Shown here piece by piece: positions 1 to 9,460 of a stretch of 64,000 nt of DNA. Source of the DNA: an uncultured Saprospiraceae bacterium (lineage in GTDB: Bacteria > Bacteroidota > Bacteroidia > Chitinophagales > Saprospiraceae); NCBI GenBank assembly GCA_937980645.1, contig CALJPQ010000011.1, positions 62,001-126,000 on the forward strand. Direction: 5' to 3'. Positions within the stretch are counted from its first letter, which is position 1, and each line of letters begins with the position of its first letter. Both the position numbers and the translations under genes were made by a program. A model generated the notes under the pieces. The model searched no databases. It was given only the letters and a program-made list of their open reading frames with translations, and had not been told where the DNA came from.

Positions 1-1
1 G

Positions 2-1921
2 CGCATTGAAATCCTGCGCGACGGTGCCTCGGCGCAATACGGCTCTGACGCCATTGCGGGGGTTATCAACATTGTGCTCAAAGAGAACGTCAACGAGTTC
101 AACGGCAACGTCAACGTCGGGGCGCATTTAGCCAAAGACAACCCCGAACGCAGCACTTTCGACGGCGAAAACCTTCAGGTCAATGGCAACTACGGCTTCC
201 GCATCGGCGAGGGCGGCTTCGCTAACTTCACGGTGGACTACTGGTCGCGCGGGCATACCAACCGCTACGACCCCTCCCTGTACCGCCGCAAATTCGGCGA
301 CGCGCAAGGCACCAACTTCGCCACCTATTTCAACGCCGCTGTGCCGCTGGGCAAAGACGTATCGCTGTACGCTTTTGGCGGCTCCAACTTCCGCCAGACT
401 AACGCCTACGCCTGGAGCCGCGACCCGAACACCGAGCGCAATGTGGACGCCATTTACCCTAACGGCTTCGACCCCATCATCGCCTCCGATATCACCGACC
501 GCAGCATGAGTGTGGGCGTGCGCGGCGCACTGAACAACTGGAACACCGACCTCAACTACACGGTCGGCCTCAACCGCTTTCACTACTACGGACGCGGCAC
601 CCTCAACGCCAGCCTAGAAGAACGCTCGCCCACCGAATTCGATGATGGCGGCTTCCAACTGCGCCAGAACACCGCCAACCTCACCTTTAGCCGCTTCTTC
701 CGCGACTGGCTCAACGGCACCAACATCGCCTTCGGCGCCGAACATCGCTTAGAGAACTACCAGATCTTCGCCGGCGAAGAAGCCTCCTGGCGCACCTATG
801 GGCCGGTCTATTTCATCACTCCCGAAGGCGACAGCATCGCCCGACCCGGCGGCGCGCAGGGCTTCCCAGGCTTTGGGCCACAAAACGAAGTGAACGAAAG
901 CCGCACCAATATCGCCGCCTTTGTGGACGGTGAATTCACCCTCTCCTCCACCTTCAGCCTCGGCGCTGCTGTGCGTTTTGAAAACTACTCCGACTTTGGC
1001 AACACACTCAACGGCAAACTGGCCGCTCGCTACAAACTCACCGACGGCCTGGCCCTGCGCGGCTCGGCCAGCACGGGCTTCCGCGCCCCGTCGCTGGCAC
1101 AGCTGTATTTCAACTCCGTTTATACCGACTTCGAGTCCGGCGTAGCGGTGGATAAGTTCCTGGCCAAAAACAACAGCCCCGTCACTCGTGCTTTAGGCAT
1201 TGAGCCGCTTAAAGAGGAAACTTCCGTCAACCTCGGCGCCGGCCTCACGTACAGCCGCCAGGGCTTTACGCTGTCGGCCGACTTTTACCGCATCCAAATC
1301 AAAGACCGCATTGTGCTGACGGGTGACTTTACCAACGACGACGACCAGATAGGCGGCATTCTGCGCGCGCTTAACGTGGGCAGCGCCCGCTTCTTTGCCA
1401 ACGCTATCAATACCACTACCAACGGCCTCGACCTCGTGGCTGCTTATAGCGGAACGCTCGGCGACGAACAGCGTTTCACCCTTACCCTGGCCGGCAACTG
1501 GAACCGCATGACCATTGACCGGGTCAACACCAGCCCTAAACTTGTCGGTAAGGAAGACTCCTACCTGAGTAACCGCGAAAAGCTGTTCATCCTCGCCTCC
1601 GCTCCGCCCATGAAGGGCAACCTCACGTTCGACTTGCACGGCCGCCGGCTGGGCCTCAATGCCCGCGTCAACTACTTTGCCCGCATCGAACTGGAAGATT
1701 ACATCGGCGAAATAGACGTGTACGACCCGCGCATAACGCTCGACCTCAGCCTCTCGTACCGCCTGTCGCCGCGCGTGCGCTGGACACTGGGCGGAGTCAA
1801 CGTCCTGAATGCCTACCCCACGCGGCAAGACCAGGAAACCGAGGGCGGCGGCCTGTACGACGCTGTGCAGATGGGCTTCAACGGCACGTTCCTGTTCTCC
1901 AGGCTGAACTTCCGGTTCTGA
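2..1921 (+). CDS. TonB-dependent outer-membrane receptor, 3' part
   Basis: This is the C-terminal 639 residues of a TonB-dependent receptor whose start lies left of the window; frame 2 is open from base 2. The first 30 residues are the end of the plug domain, with the family pattern R-I-E-I-L-R-D-G-A-S followed by YGSDAIAGVINI. The rest has the alternating aromatic pattern of a 22-strand barrel and ends in an aromatic-rich strand with terminal Phe (RLNFRF), as expected for BamA-dependent outer-membrane insertion. Such receptors import large or scarce ligands (siderophores, cobalamin, glycans, peptides) using TonB energy. The ligand cannot be told: no SusD partner follows, since the next gene is unrelated and separated by a terminator. 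Confidence 0.93.
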   Translation, partial: RIEILRDGASAQYGSDAIAGVINIVLKENVNEFNGNVNVGAHLAKDNPERSTFDGENLQVNGNYGFRIGEGGFANFTVDYWSRGHTNRYDPSLYRRKFGDAQGTNFATYFNAAVPLGKDVSLYAFGGSNFRQTNAYAWSRDPNTERNVDAIYPNGFDPIIASDITDRSMSVGVRGALNNWNTDLNYTVGLNRFHYYGRGTLNASLEERSPTEFDDGGFQLRQNTANLTFSRFFRDWLNGTNIAFGAEHRLENYQIFAGEEASWRTYGPVYFITPEGDSIARPGGAQGFPGFGPQNEVNESRTNIAAFVDGEFTLSSTFSLGAAVRFENYSDFGNTLNGKLAARYKLTDGLALRGSASTGFRAPSLAQLYFNSVYTDFESGVAVDKFLAKNNSPVTRALGIEPLKEETSVNLGAGLTYSRQGFTLSADFYRIQIKDRIVLTGDFTNDDDQIGGILRALNVGSARFFANAINTTTNGLDLVAAYSGTLGDEQRFTLTLAGNWNRMTIDRVNTSPKLVGKEDSYLSNREKLFILASAPPMKGNLTFDLHGRRLGLNARVNYFARIELEDYIGEIDVYDPRITLDLSLSYRLSPRVRWTLGGVNVLNAYPTRQDQETEGGGLYDAVQMGFNGTFLFSRLNFRF

Positions 1922-1951
1922 CAAATCCTTTGCCCTACTGAAGGCGCAGCT

Positions 1952-1994
1952 AATAGCCGGGCAGACATCCGCTGTCCGGCTATTGTATTTTTTA
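1952..1994 (+). terminator. Intrinsic terminator after the TonB receptor gene
   Basis: Arms 1952-1964 (AATAGCCGGGCAG) and 1972-1984 (CTGTCCGGCTATT) form a 13-bp stem with one G-U pair and a 7-base loop. A T-rich tail follows at 1986-1993. It lies 30 bases after the receptor stop codon. Confidence 0.85.
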
Positions 1995-2051
1995 TAGAAA
2001 ATGCTCGCACCTGAACCCATCCGCCACAGCGGCGTTGTAGGCTAACTCTGA

Positions 2052-2071
2052 AGCGCCTTTATCAAGGCGCT
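2052..2071 (+). promoter_or_regulatory. Perfect hairpin just upstream of the DUF2201-like gene
   Basis: AGCGCCTT-TATC-AAGGCGCT is a perfect 8-bp stem with a 4-base loop, ending 10 bases before the start codon at 2082. No T-run follows, so it is not a classic terminator. Its position suggests a 5' leader structure that could affect translation or mRNA stability; that role is inferred. Confidence 0.45.
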
Positions 2072-2081
2072 CATTTCACGT

Positions 2082-3308
2082 ATGGCCCAAACCACGCTTC
2101 GCATCCTGGATGAAGTATCGCGCACGGGTGTTGATCTGCTGCTGCGCGAGCCGTTCTATGCCCACCTGCTCGGCAGCCTTAACAAGGCTGTCGTTGGGCC
2201 GGGCCATCCGGTCGAGACCTTAGGCGTGGGCATAGGGCGCGACTCGCTGACGCTGTACATCAACGCCGCCTTTTGGGATGAAACCCTCACCCAGCCCCGG
2301 CACCGATACGGCGTGCTGAAGCACGAACTGCTGCACTTAGTGTTCCGCCATCCGTTTGTCAACGAGCCTGCGCTGGACCCCACGCTGCTCAACGTGGCCT
2401 TCGACCTGGTGGTCAACCAGTACATCGAGCGCGAACTGCTGCCCGACGATAGCTTGTTTCTGGACACCTTTGGGGCGCTGCGTTTGGAAGCCGGCCAGAC
2501 GTGGTTTTATTATTACAAAAAACTGGAAGAACTGCGCCGCTCCTCCAGTAGTGAGGCGGCCAACGGCCAGCAGGGCACTCTGCCGCAAAACCTGCAATCC
2601 GACGCGCATGGGCTGGAACGCCATAAAGCCTGGCGCGACATCCGCGGGCGCAGCGAACTGGAGCGCGCCGTGGCCGAAACGCACCTTAAGGGGCTGCTCC
2701 AATCGGCCTGCCGCCGCACCGGCGACCGCTCGTGGGGCACGCTGCCCGGTGCACTGCGCGAAGCCCTGAGCGAGGTAACCCTCCAGCCGCCCGCCCGCCT
2801 GCCGTGGCAACACGTGCTGCGCCTGTTCGCGGCTAGCGCCTCGCAAACGCGCCTGACCAATACCATACGCCGCCCCAGCAAACGCTACGGTACCTCGCCC
2901 GGCCTGCAAATCAGCCGCAAGCGCCGCCTGATGGCCGCCATTGACACCTCCGGCAGCATTGACCAGCAAGAACTTCAGCGCTTCTTCGGCGAAGTGTATC
3001 ACCTCTGGCGCGCCGGCGCAGCGGTAGAGATCATCGAAACTGACGCGCGCGTGCAGCGGCGCTACCCTTACCGCGGGCACCTGCCAGAAATCGTCTGCGG
3101 CCGCGGCGGCACCGACTTCAACGACGCGCTCCAGCTGGCCAATGTCGAACGTCCCGACGGCCTGATATTCTTCACCGACGGCTACGCTGAAGCCCCCCGC
3201 ATCCGACCGCGCGTGCCCGTCCTGTGGATAGTGGCTCCTGGCGGCATTGACGCCGCCTCAGCCGCCTGGGAGCGCCTGCCCGGCCGACGGGTGAAAATGC
3301 ACCTGTAA
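2082..3308 (+). CDS. DUF2201-type putative metallopeptidase with VWA-like domain
   Basis: This 408-residue cytoplasmic protein has two parts. The N-terminal half carries a zinc-protease-like HELLH motif (His81, Glu82, His85). The C-terminal part resembles a von Willebrand A fold, with a MIDAS-like Asp288-Thr-Ser-Gly-Ser and a later DGLIFFTDG strand. This arrangement matches the DUF2201 family, usually encoded next to MoxR-type AAA+ ATPases and thought to act with them as a chaperone-like or metal-insertion pair. Here no MoxR gene is adjacent: upstream is a TonB receptor and downstream a surface protein. There is no signal peptide. Whether it hydrolyses peptides is unknown. Confidence 0.8.
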   Translation: MAQTTLRILDEVSRTGVDLLLREPFYAHLLGSLNKAVVGPGHPVETLGVGIGRDSLTLYINAAFWDETLTQPRHRYGVLKHELLHLVFRHPFVNEPALDPTLLNVAFDLVVNQYIERELLPDDSLFLDTFGALRLEAGQTWFYYYKKLEELRRSSSSEAANGQQGTLPQNLQSDAHGLERHKAWRDIRGRSELERAVAETHLKGLLQSACRRTGDRSWGTLPGALREALSEVTLQPPARLPWQHVLRLFAASASQTRLTNTIRRPSKRYGTSPGLQISRKRRLMAAIDTSGSIDQQELQRFFGEVYHLWRAGAAVEIIETDARVQRRYPYRGHLPEIVCGRGGTDFNDALQLANVERPDGLIFFTDGYAEAPRIRPRVPVLWIVAPGGIDAASAAWERLPGRRVKMHL

Positions 3309-3505
3309 AGCGCACTTCCTCGCCTGAAGATTGCTTCAAATTGCACCTTCCTGCCGCCCAACGCCCACAATGCCGGCAGCCAAAATCCGTTTATCTGCCG
3401 CCATTTGGCCAACCTTGCGCGAACTTTGCGCACCCAAAGAAAGGCCGCCAGAACGACCACTTATTGCCCCTGGCCGCGCCTTCAACATACGCACACAAAA
3501 CAACT

Positions 3506-6500
3506 ATGACGCTTTCCTTCTCTCGCGTACGCTCGTCGTTTTTTCTCCTGTCATTGCTGAGCGCATCCGCGCTTTTTGCCCAAAAATCGGCCTATCAGGT
3601 AGTGCGCTGCGGTGCTGTGAGCCGATCCTCCTCCGTCAATCATATTCATGTAGATGCTGACAACACCAAATGGGTCTCCAGCAGCGCCGGGCTGTACCGC
3701 GTGTCGGCGTGCGACCTGGGAGTGTCCGTATCACTCACGACCGGCGAGCAAAGCGCCCTCCAATTTGCCGGCGGCAATGCCGACATACGCTGGACGCCCG
3801 AAGTGCTGCAAATGGTGCTTGGTGTATCGCCCAAAGTAAGCGCCGCTTACTACGACAGCGACCGCGATTGGCTGTGGTTGGGTACCGAACAACACGGTCT
3901 GTTCCAGCTGAACACGAAACCTGCCCTGAAATTGGTGGCCAAATTCACCTCTTCAAACACGAAGTTGAAAACCAACACCATTACGACCATCTTCCGCGAC
4001 CGCGCCGGACGCTACTGGATAGGCTCTGACGAAGGCATGCTCGTGGGCACCCCCGACCGCTGGAAATTGGAACTGGAAGGCTACGACGTGCAGCGCGTGC
4101 GCCAATTGGGCACCGACATCTACGTGCTGGCCGACGGTGAGTTCTGGCTGGCCCAAAATGGCCAGCGCTGGCAACCCATCAACATCAAAGACAAGGCCTT
4201 AGAGGGCGAGCCGGAAGACTTCGACCTCGACCAGGAGGGCAATCTGTGGATCCTGTCGCGCATTGTCAGCCGATACAGCCTGCTGACCGATGACTTTGAG
4301 GTCTTCAGCGGCGCCGAATACTTTACCAGCGAATACGGCCAGTGCATTGCCGCCGACGGCGAAGGCGGCATCTGGATAGGTACCGACGACAAGGGCGTGT
4401 ACCTCATCAGCAAAACCTCCGCTCTATTGGTCAATTGCTCAGTAGAGCAGGAGGTCTCATGCACAGGCGCCGGCGATGACGCCGTGGTGCGCGTGAACGT
4501 CAGCGGTGGCACGCCGCCCTATCGCTACGCCTGGTCGGATGCGCGCCTGGAAGGCCCTAACCCGAAAAACGTCAGCATCGGTGCTTACACCGTTACGGTT
4601 ACAGACGCTACCGGCAAGTCCAAGCAAGGAAAAATTACCATAGAGGACAAGCGCCTGAGCGCCACTGCCGAACAGCGCAAGATAGAGAGCGCTCTGGGTG
4701 CCAAAGACGGCAGTGCCGAGGCCAAAGTGCGCGGCGGCACCCCCGACTTTCGCTTTAAGTGGGACAACGGCGAGACAACCAACCCCGCCGTGCGCCTCTC
4801 CGAAGGGATGCATTCCGTAACCGTTACCGACAAGCGCGGCTGTACGGCCGTAGCCAGCGTAACCATCGGGCGAAAGATAGAAGCTCTAGCAGCCCGCATC
4901 GAAGAGAACGCACCCATACCCTGCTTTGGCGGCAATGCCATTCTGGGCGTCAGGGTAGAGGGCGGCAAAGAGCCGTACCAGTACGAGTGGAGCAACCCTA
5001 AATTCAGCGGGACACAAGTTTCTGGCGTTACTGCCGGCGTTTACACACTGACGGTAGTGGACGCGCTCGGCAGCCGCACGGTAACCAGCATCACCGTGGC
5101 GCAGCCCGCCGCCCTGAGCGTGGTGGCCACCCAGCAAGCACCTGCCTTGTTGGGCAAAGCGGACGGCAAAGCCCAGGTTACCGCCCGCGGCGGCACGGCT
5201 CCCTATTCGTATGCCTGGGACAATGGCGAAACCACCCAATCGGTTACCGCCCTGACTGCCGGCGAGCACGGCGTAACGATTACCGACGCCAATGGCTGCA
5301 CTTTGTCGGCCCGCGTCGTGATTGACGAAAAAATTCCCACGCTGTCGGCCTCCATCAAAGAAACCCACCCCATCGAATGCTATGGAGGCAAAACCAGCCT
5401 CGAGGTGAGCGTGGAAGGCGGCAAAAGCCCTTTCCAACTCAAGTGGAGCCGGCCGGAATTAGCGGGTTATCAGCCCGAAGACGTCGTCGCTGGCACCTAC
5501 ACCGTAACCGTTACCGACGCCGCCGGCAATCAGGCCACTGCCACCTACACCCTACGCCAACCCGAGCCAGTCAAAGCCTCCGTAACTTTGGATGCCCCCG
5601 CTGCCCTAGCTAGCGCCGACGGACGCGCCACCGTAAAAGCCCAGGGCGGAACCCCACCTTATCAGTACCGCTGGGATAGTGAGGAATACACCGAGCAGGC
5701 CCGGCGCCTCTACCCCGGCCCGCACCAAGTAACGGTGGCCGACAACAACGGCTGCGAAACGGTGGTGGATTTCGTCATGACAGAGAATATCCTGCCGCTT
5801 TCCATACGCATCGAAGAAACGGGCAAAATCCCTTGCGCCGGCGGCACTACTAGCCTGCGCGTGGACGTGCGCGGCGGCAAACCGCCCTTCGAGTTTCTGT
5901 GGGCGCAGCCCAACCTGAAGGGGCAAACACCTGGCAATGTGCGCGCCGGCGTCTATCAGCTCGTCGTGGCTGACGCCGCCGGCGGGCGCACCTCCACGGC
6001 CTTCCAGGTGCTGGAGCCCGACACCCTCAAGGCAACGGCCAAAGTCCTGCGCACCGCTGACCCAGGTCAGAATAACGGCAATGCCCAGGCCATCATCTCC
6101 GGCGGAACGCCGCCTTACCAGATCCGCTGGCAAAACGACGAAGTGGGCGAAAACGCCTACCGGCTGGGCGTCGGTACCTTCAATTTCACCGTTACAGATG
6201 CCAACGGCTGCACCACCGCCGCCGCTGTGAGCGTAAGCGAAACGCTGCTCCCCCTCAACGTCAACATCTCTGAACTGGCGCCCATCACGTGCCACGGGCA
6301 GAAAGCCACCCTGCGCGTACATGCCAGCGGCGGCACCAAACCTTATGTGTACAAGTGGGACACCAAAGAACTCAGCGGCGAACAACCGGAGAATGCTGGC
6401 CCAGGCCGCCATACCGTAACCGTAACCGACGCCCGCCGCAGTTCCGTCTCCGCCTCTATTGAGATTAAGGAACCACCCGCCATCATTCCCTTTGCCGTTC

Positions 6501-7549
6501 TCCTCGCGCCGGCCAGCACCGGCAAAAACGACGGCAAAGCCCGCGCCGAAGGCCGCGGAGGCACCGGCAAACTCGCCTTCGCCTGGGACAACGGCGAAGT
6601 AACCGCCACAGTAGAAAACCTCAGCCCCGGCACCCACACCGTAACCGTAACCGACGAACGCGGGTGCTCCGCCACGTTCACCCTGGAAGTGCCTGAAAAT
6701 ATCCTGCCTTTCGCAGTCAACATCGAAGAAACGAGCCGCATCCTCTGCGCCGGCCAGATGGCCACGCTCAAAGCCACCATTACTGGCGGCAAACCGCCTT
6801 ACCAGCACAAATGGAGTGAGACCAGCTGGAATGGGCTGGAAATAAAAAACGTAGCCCCCGGCTCGTACACCATTACGGTAACGGATGCCCAGGGCACCAC
6901 ACAGGCCGCCGTCGTCGTCGTCAGTAGCCCGGCTCCTTTGGAAGCCGAAGTAACGCGCGTCGTAGGCGCCACCACCGAGCGCAGCATCGACGGCAAAGCC
7001 ACCCTCAAAATCAGCGGCGGAACGCCGCCGATCACCATCGCCTGGGATAGCGGCGAAAACACCGCCACCGCCTCCAAACTCAAGCTCGGCGCGCACACCG
7101 TTACGCTCACCGACGCCATGGGCTGTAAACTGACCAAAACCGTCGAGATAAAAAAGCGCATCCTGCCCGAACTCAACGCCGACGTGCTGCGCAGCGGACA
7201 AACCATCCGCATGGAGCAACTGCGCTTCGAGGCCGATAGCTTCAACCTCACGCCCGAGTGCCTGCCCACGCTGGACGAACTCTACGACTTCATGGAGGAA
7301 AACGGCAACATCGTTATCGAAATCGGCGGCCACACCAACAACATACCGCCCGACGAATTTTGCGATCGCCTCTCCACCGCACGCGCTAAGGCCGTGGCCG
7401 ATTACCTCATCCAGAAAGGCATTGACCCCCGCCGCGTTACATACAAAGGCTATGGAAAACGCCAACCCATTGCCAACAACGCCACCCCAGAAGGGCGAAG
7501 GCTCAACCAACGCGTAGAAATCAAGATATTGGCCCTCAGACGCGAATAG
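3506..7549 (+). CDS. Secreted propeller / 12x SprB-repeat / OmpA-domain fusion protein
   Basis: This is a 1347-residue envelope protein. I chose ATG 3506 because it gives a good signal peptide (basic start, hydrophobic run, cleavage after ASALFA); an in-frame start at 3341 would add 55 non-homologous residues. Residues about 30-310 contain propeller-like blades with WIGS/WIGT motifs, as in two-component-regulator propellers. Residues about 319-1215 hold twelve SprB-type repeats (GGTPPY..W..., TVTVTDANGC) in six alternating A/B pairs: A units begin with Cys-x-Gly, B units with a DGKA-like motif. The last 120 residues are an OmpA-like peptidoglycan-binding domain (IEIGGHTNN, RLSTARAKAV, NQRVEIKI). 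There is no T9SS sorting domain, so it is probably anchored to the cell wall by the OmpA domain. Role in adhesion or gliding is inferred. Confidence 0.85.
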   Translation: MTLSFSRVRSSFFLLSLLSASALFAQKSAYQVVRCGAVSRSSSVNHIHVDADNTKWVSSSAGLYRVSACDLGVSVSLTTGEQSALQFAGGNADIRWTPEVLQMVLGVSPKVSAAYYDSDRDWLWLGTEQHGLFQLNTKPALKLVAKFTSSNTKLKTNTITTIFRDRAGRYWIGSDEGMLVGTPDRWKLELEGYDVQRVRQLGTDIYVLADGEFWLAQNGQRWQPINIKDKALEGEPEDFDLDQEGNLWILSRIVSRYSLLTDDFEVFSGAEYFTSEYGQCIAADGEGGIWIGTDDKGVYLISKTSALLVNCSVEQEVSCTGAGDDAVVRVNVSGGTPPYRYAWSDARLEGPNPKNVSIGAYTVTVTDATGKSKQGKITIEDKRLSATAEQRKIESALGAKDGSAEAKVRGGTPDFRFKWDNGETTNPAVRLSEGMHSVTVTDKRGCTAVASVTIGRKIEALAARIEENAPIPCFGGNAILGVRVEGGKEPYQYEWSNPKFSGTQVSGVTAGVYTLTVVDALGSRTVTSITVAQPAALSVVATQQAPALLGKADGKAQVTARGGTAPYSYAWDNGETTQSVTALTAGEHGVTITDANGCTLSARVVIDEKIPTLSASIKETHPIECYGGKTSLEVSVEGGKSPFQLKWSRPELAGYQPEDVVAGTYTVTVTDAAGNQATATYTLRQPEPVKASVTLDAPAALASADGRATVKAQGGTPPYQYRWDSEEYTEQARRLYPGPHQVTVADNNGCETVVDFVMTENILPLSIRIEETGKIPCAGGTTSLRVDVRGGKPPFEFLWAQPNLKGQTPGNVRAGVYQLVVADAAGGRTSTAFQVLEPDTLKATAKVLRTADPGQNNGNAQAIISGGTPPYQIRWQNDEVGENAYRLGVGTFNFTVTDANGCTTAAAVSVSETLLPLNVNISELAPITCHGQKATLRVHASGGTKPYVYKWDTKELSGEQPENAGPGRHTVTVTDARRSSVSASIEIKEPPAIIPFAVLLAPASTGKNDGKARAEGRGGTGKLAFAWDNGEVTATVENLSPGTHTVTVTDERGCSATFTLEVPENILPFAVNIEETSRILCAGQMATLKATITGGKPPYQHKWSETSWNGLEIKNVAPGSYTITVTDAQGTTQAAVVVVSSPAPLEAEVTRVVGATTERSIDGKATLKISGGTPPITIAWDSGENTATASKLKLGAHTVTLTDAMGCKLTKTVEIKKRILPELNADVLRSGQTIRMEQLRFEADSFNLTPECLPTLDELYDFMEENGNIVIEIGGHTNNIPPDEFCDRLSTARAKAVADYLIQKGIDPRRVTYKGYGKRQPIANNATPEGRRLNQRVEIKILALRRE

Positions 7550-7564
7550 CGACACTGCCGCTTT

Positions 7565-8506
7565 TCAGTGCATGCGTGCGCGTTTGGCCATCCACGTCTG
7601 CAGGATGGGCACGAAGCCGCGATTGATGTCGGCTTCCACAAAATCAATGTGGTATTGCAAACACCGCAAACGCAGCTGCTCCGTAAAGCGCCCTACCTGT
7701 TTAGTATAAAATTCCTTCACTTCTGAGGGCTGCAGGCGTACTTGCTCGCCCGTTTCCATGTCTATGAACAGGTAGGGGCGGTTTTCAAATTCAAAATCCA
7801 GCTCGCGCGGCTTGTCGGATACGTGGAAGAGGATGACCTCGTGTTTGTTGTGCTTCAAGTGCTGGAGGGCCGAAAAGAGTTTATCCGCTTCCTCAGGCCG
7901 CTCGACCACGTCGGTGAAGAGGATGACCAATGAACGACGGTGGATGCTATCGGCGATGTGGTGCAGCGTGCTGGCCACGTCGGTAGCGCGGTTGAGTTGC
8001 GGCTTTTCAATCCGTTCGGCTAAGAAAGTCAGCAGTTGCTGGTAATGCTGCGTGGTGGATTTGCAAGCCGTATTCACGCGAATGGCGTCATCGAACAGCG
8101 TCAGACCGAAGGCATCGCGTTGCCGCTTGAGGGCGTACATGAGCGCGGCAGCTGCCTGGGCGGCGAAGCAGAACTTGTTTTCGTACTTATGTTTATCAGG
8201 GTTACGCGCATCCCAGGGATAGTACATCGTCGAGGAAGCGTCCACGACTATCTGACAGCGCAGGTTGGTTTCTTCCTCGTAGCGTTTGACGAAGAGTTTG
8301 TCGGTGCGGGCATATACCTTCCAGTCAATGTTGCGCGTGCTTTCGCCCGTGTTATAGAGGCGGTGTTCGGCGAATTCGACCGAAAAGCCATGAAACGGGC
8401 TACGGTGCATGCCCACGATAAAGCCCTCCACCACCTGCCGCGCCAGCAATTCGAGGTTGCTACCTAGGGCGCGGATATCTTGCTGTTGTTCCAGAAAATT
8501 TGCCAT
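7565..8506 (-). CDS. DUF58 domain protein (MoxR/Bat-associated)
   Basis: This 313-residue protein belongs to the DUF58 family. It has the diagnostic N-terminal segment GMHRSPFHGFSVEFAEHR followed by R-N-I-D-W-K-V-Y-A-R-T. A degenerate VWA-like domain follows, with D-A-S-S-T-M in place of a MIDAS DxSxS and a later ILFTDV strand. DUF58 proteins normally sit between moxR and batA; here the gene stands alone, converging with the SprB-OmpA gene 15 bases away. It has no membrane segments. A cytoplasmic partner role for a MoxR ATPase encoded elsewhere is inferred from the family. Confidence 0.88.
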   Translation of the reverse strand: MANFLEQQQDIRALGSNLELLARQVVEGFIVGMHRSPFHGFSVEFAEHRLYNTGESTRNIDWKVYARTDKLFVKRYEEETNLRCQIVVDASSTMYYPWDARNPDKHKYENKFCFAAQAAAALMYALKRQRDAFGLTLFDDAIRVNTACKSTTQHYQQLLTFLAERIEKPQLNRATDVASTLHHIADSIHRRSLVILFTDVVERPEEADKLFSALQHLKHNKHEVILFHVSDKPRELDFEFENRPYLFIDMETGEQVRLQPSEVKEFYTKQVGRFTEQLRLRCLQYHIDFVEADINRGFVPILQTWMAKRARMH

Positions 8507-8527
8507 ATCCGGCTTGCGTTAGGCGGG

Positions 8528-8535
8528 CAAAGGTA
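8528..8535 (-). promoter_or_regulatory. Putative -7 box (TACCTTTG) for the DUF58 gene
   Basis: On the minus strand this reads TACCTTTG, an exact TAnnTTTG element, 21 bases before the start at 8506. A TTTG lies upstream at 8559-8562, with a spacing of 23 bases that is a little long. Confidence 0.55.
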
Positions 8536-8581
8536 GTACTCGGGCGCGCATCGCGGACCAAAGGCTAAACATTGTCAGTGC

Positions 8582-9418
8582 CTATGTTTCTTCCTCCAAT
8601 GCGCTGCCGCAATACTTGCAATAGCGTGCGTTGTCGTCGTGCCCCTCGGAGCCACAGCCGGGGCATGCCTGCGTGTTAGTGGACTGATGACGCATCATTT
8701 CCATTGTAACTACACCCGTCGGCACGGCAATGACGGCATAGCCTAAAATCATCACTACAGCCGAGAAGAAGCGCCCCAGATATGTCTGAGGAGTGATGTC
8801 ACCGAAGCCTACGGTAGTCAGGGTTACAATAGCCCAGTAGATGCTAATGGGTATGTTTTGAAATGCCGGATTGGTGTCGCCCTCAATGACGTACATAATG
8901 GAGCCAATGACGGTTACCATAAGCACGACGAACAGCATGAAGACAATGATTTTTCTCCGGCTGGCACGCAGCGCCAGCACCAGCAAACGCGCTTCTCGCA
9001 TGAAGCCCGCCAACTTGAATATCCGAAACACCCGCAACAGACGCAGCACCCGCACGGCCAGCAGCAGCTGTGCTCCCTCCACAAACAGGCTCAAGTAGGT
9101 AGGCAGGATGGAGAGCAAATCCACCACCCCGTAAAAGCTGCGCGCATAAAGCCAGGGCTTGCGCACACAGTACAACCGCAGCAGATATTCTATGGTAAAC
9201 AGGATGGTCAGCGCCCATTCCAGCCTGGAGAACCATACGCCATACCGCTGGTCCAAGGACGGAACGCTTTCCAGGATGACGACTATCAGACTAACGATAA
9301 TAGCCACCAAAAGGCCGACATCGAAAGCCCTGCCGGCTGGTGTGTCTGCCTCGAAGATGATAGTGTGCAAGCGTTGACGCAGGCGCTGCCGAGCAGTGAG
9401 AGTGTGGTCTTTGCTCAT
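8582..9418 (-). CDS. Voltage-gated potassium channel subunit with C-terminal zinc ribbon
   Basis: This 278-residue inner-membrane protein has the six-helix Kv layout. Helix S4 carries arginines at every third position (R123, R126, R129, R132, then K135) as a voltage sensor. The pore loop has the K+ selectivity filter T-V-G-F-G-D at residues 202-207, followed by S6 with a PTGVV segment. A short C-terminal tail has two CxxC pairs (C252/C255 and C267/C270), a double-zinc-ribbon-like knuckle seen at the end of some prokaryotic Kv channels. It is expected to assemble as a tetramer and carry K+ across the inner membrane. The tail may bind zinc or help assembly (inferred). Confidence 0.92.
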   Translation of the reverse strand: MSKDHTLTARQRLRQRLHTIIFEADTPAGRAFDVGLLVAIIVSLIVVILESVPSLDQRYGVWFSRLEWALTILFTIEYLLRLYCVRKPWLYARSFYGVVDLLSILPTYLSLFVEGAQLLLAVRVLRLLRVFRIFKLAGFMREARLLVLALRASRRKIIVFMLFVVLMVTVIGSIMYVIEGDTNPAFQNIPISIYWAIVTLTTVGFGDITPQTYLGRFFSAVVMILGYAVIAVPTGVVTMEMMRHQSTNTQACPGCGSEGHDDNARYCKYCGSALEEET

Positions 9419-9443
9419 GCCTTATTACGGGTTTAGTTATAGA

Positions 9444-9451
9444 CAAAAATA
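9444..9451 (-). promoter_or_regulatory. Putative -7 box (TATTTTTG) for the K+ channel gene
   Basis: The minus strand reads TATTTTTG, matching TAnnTTTG, 25 bases before the start at 9418. No clear TTTG lies at the usual distance upstream. Confidence 0.4.
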
Positions 9452-9460
9452 CGCGGCATC

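Noticed and set aside
1193..2020. A 275-codon minus-strand ORF across the TonB receptor end
   Set aside because: It runs antisense to the receptor and through its terminator, with no recognisable domain.
3341..3505. An upstream extension of the SprB-OmpA gene
   Set aside because: It would put 55 polar residues before a perfect signal peptide; ATG 3506 is the better start.
5606..7555. A 649-codon open frame on the minus strand inside the SprB-OmpA gene
   Set aside because: It is antisense to a well-supported gene and reflects GC-rich codon bias and internal repeats. Its translation has no family signal.
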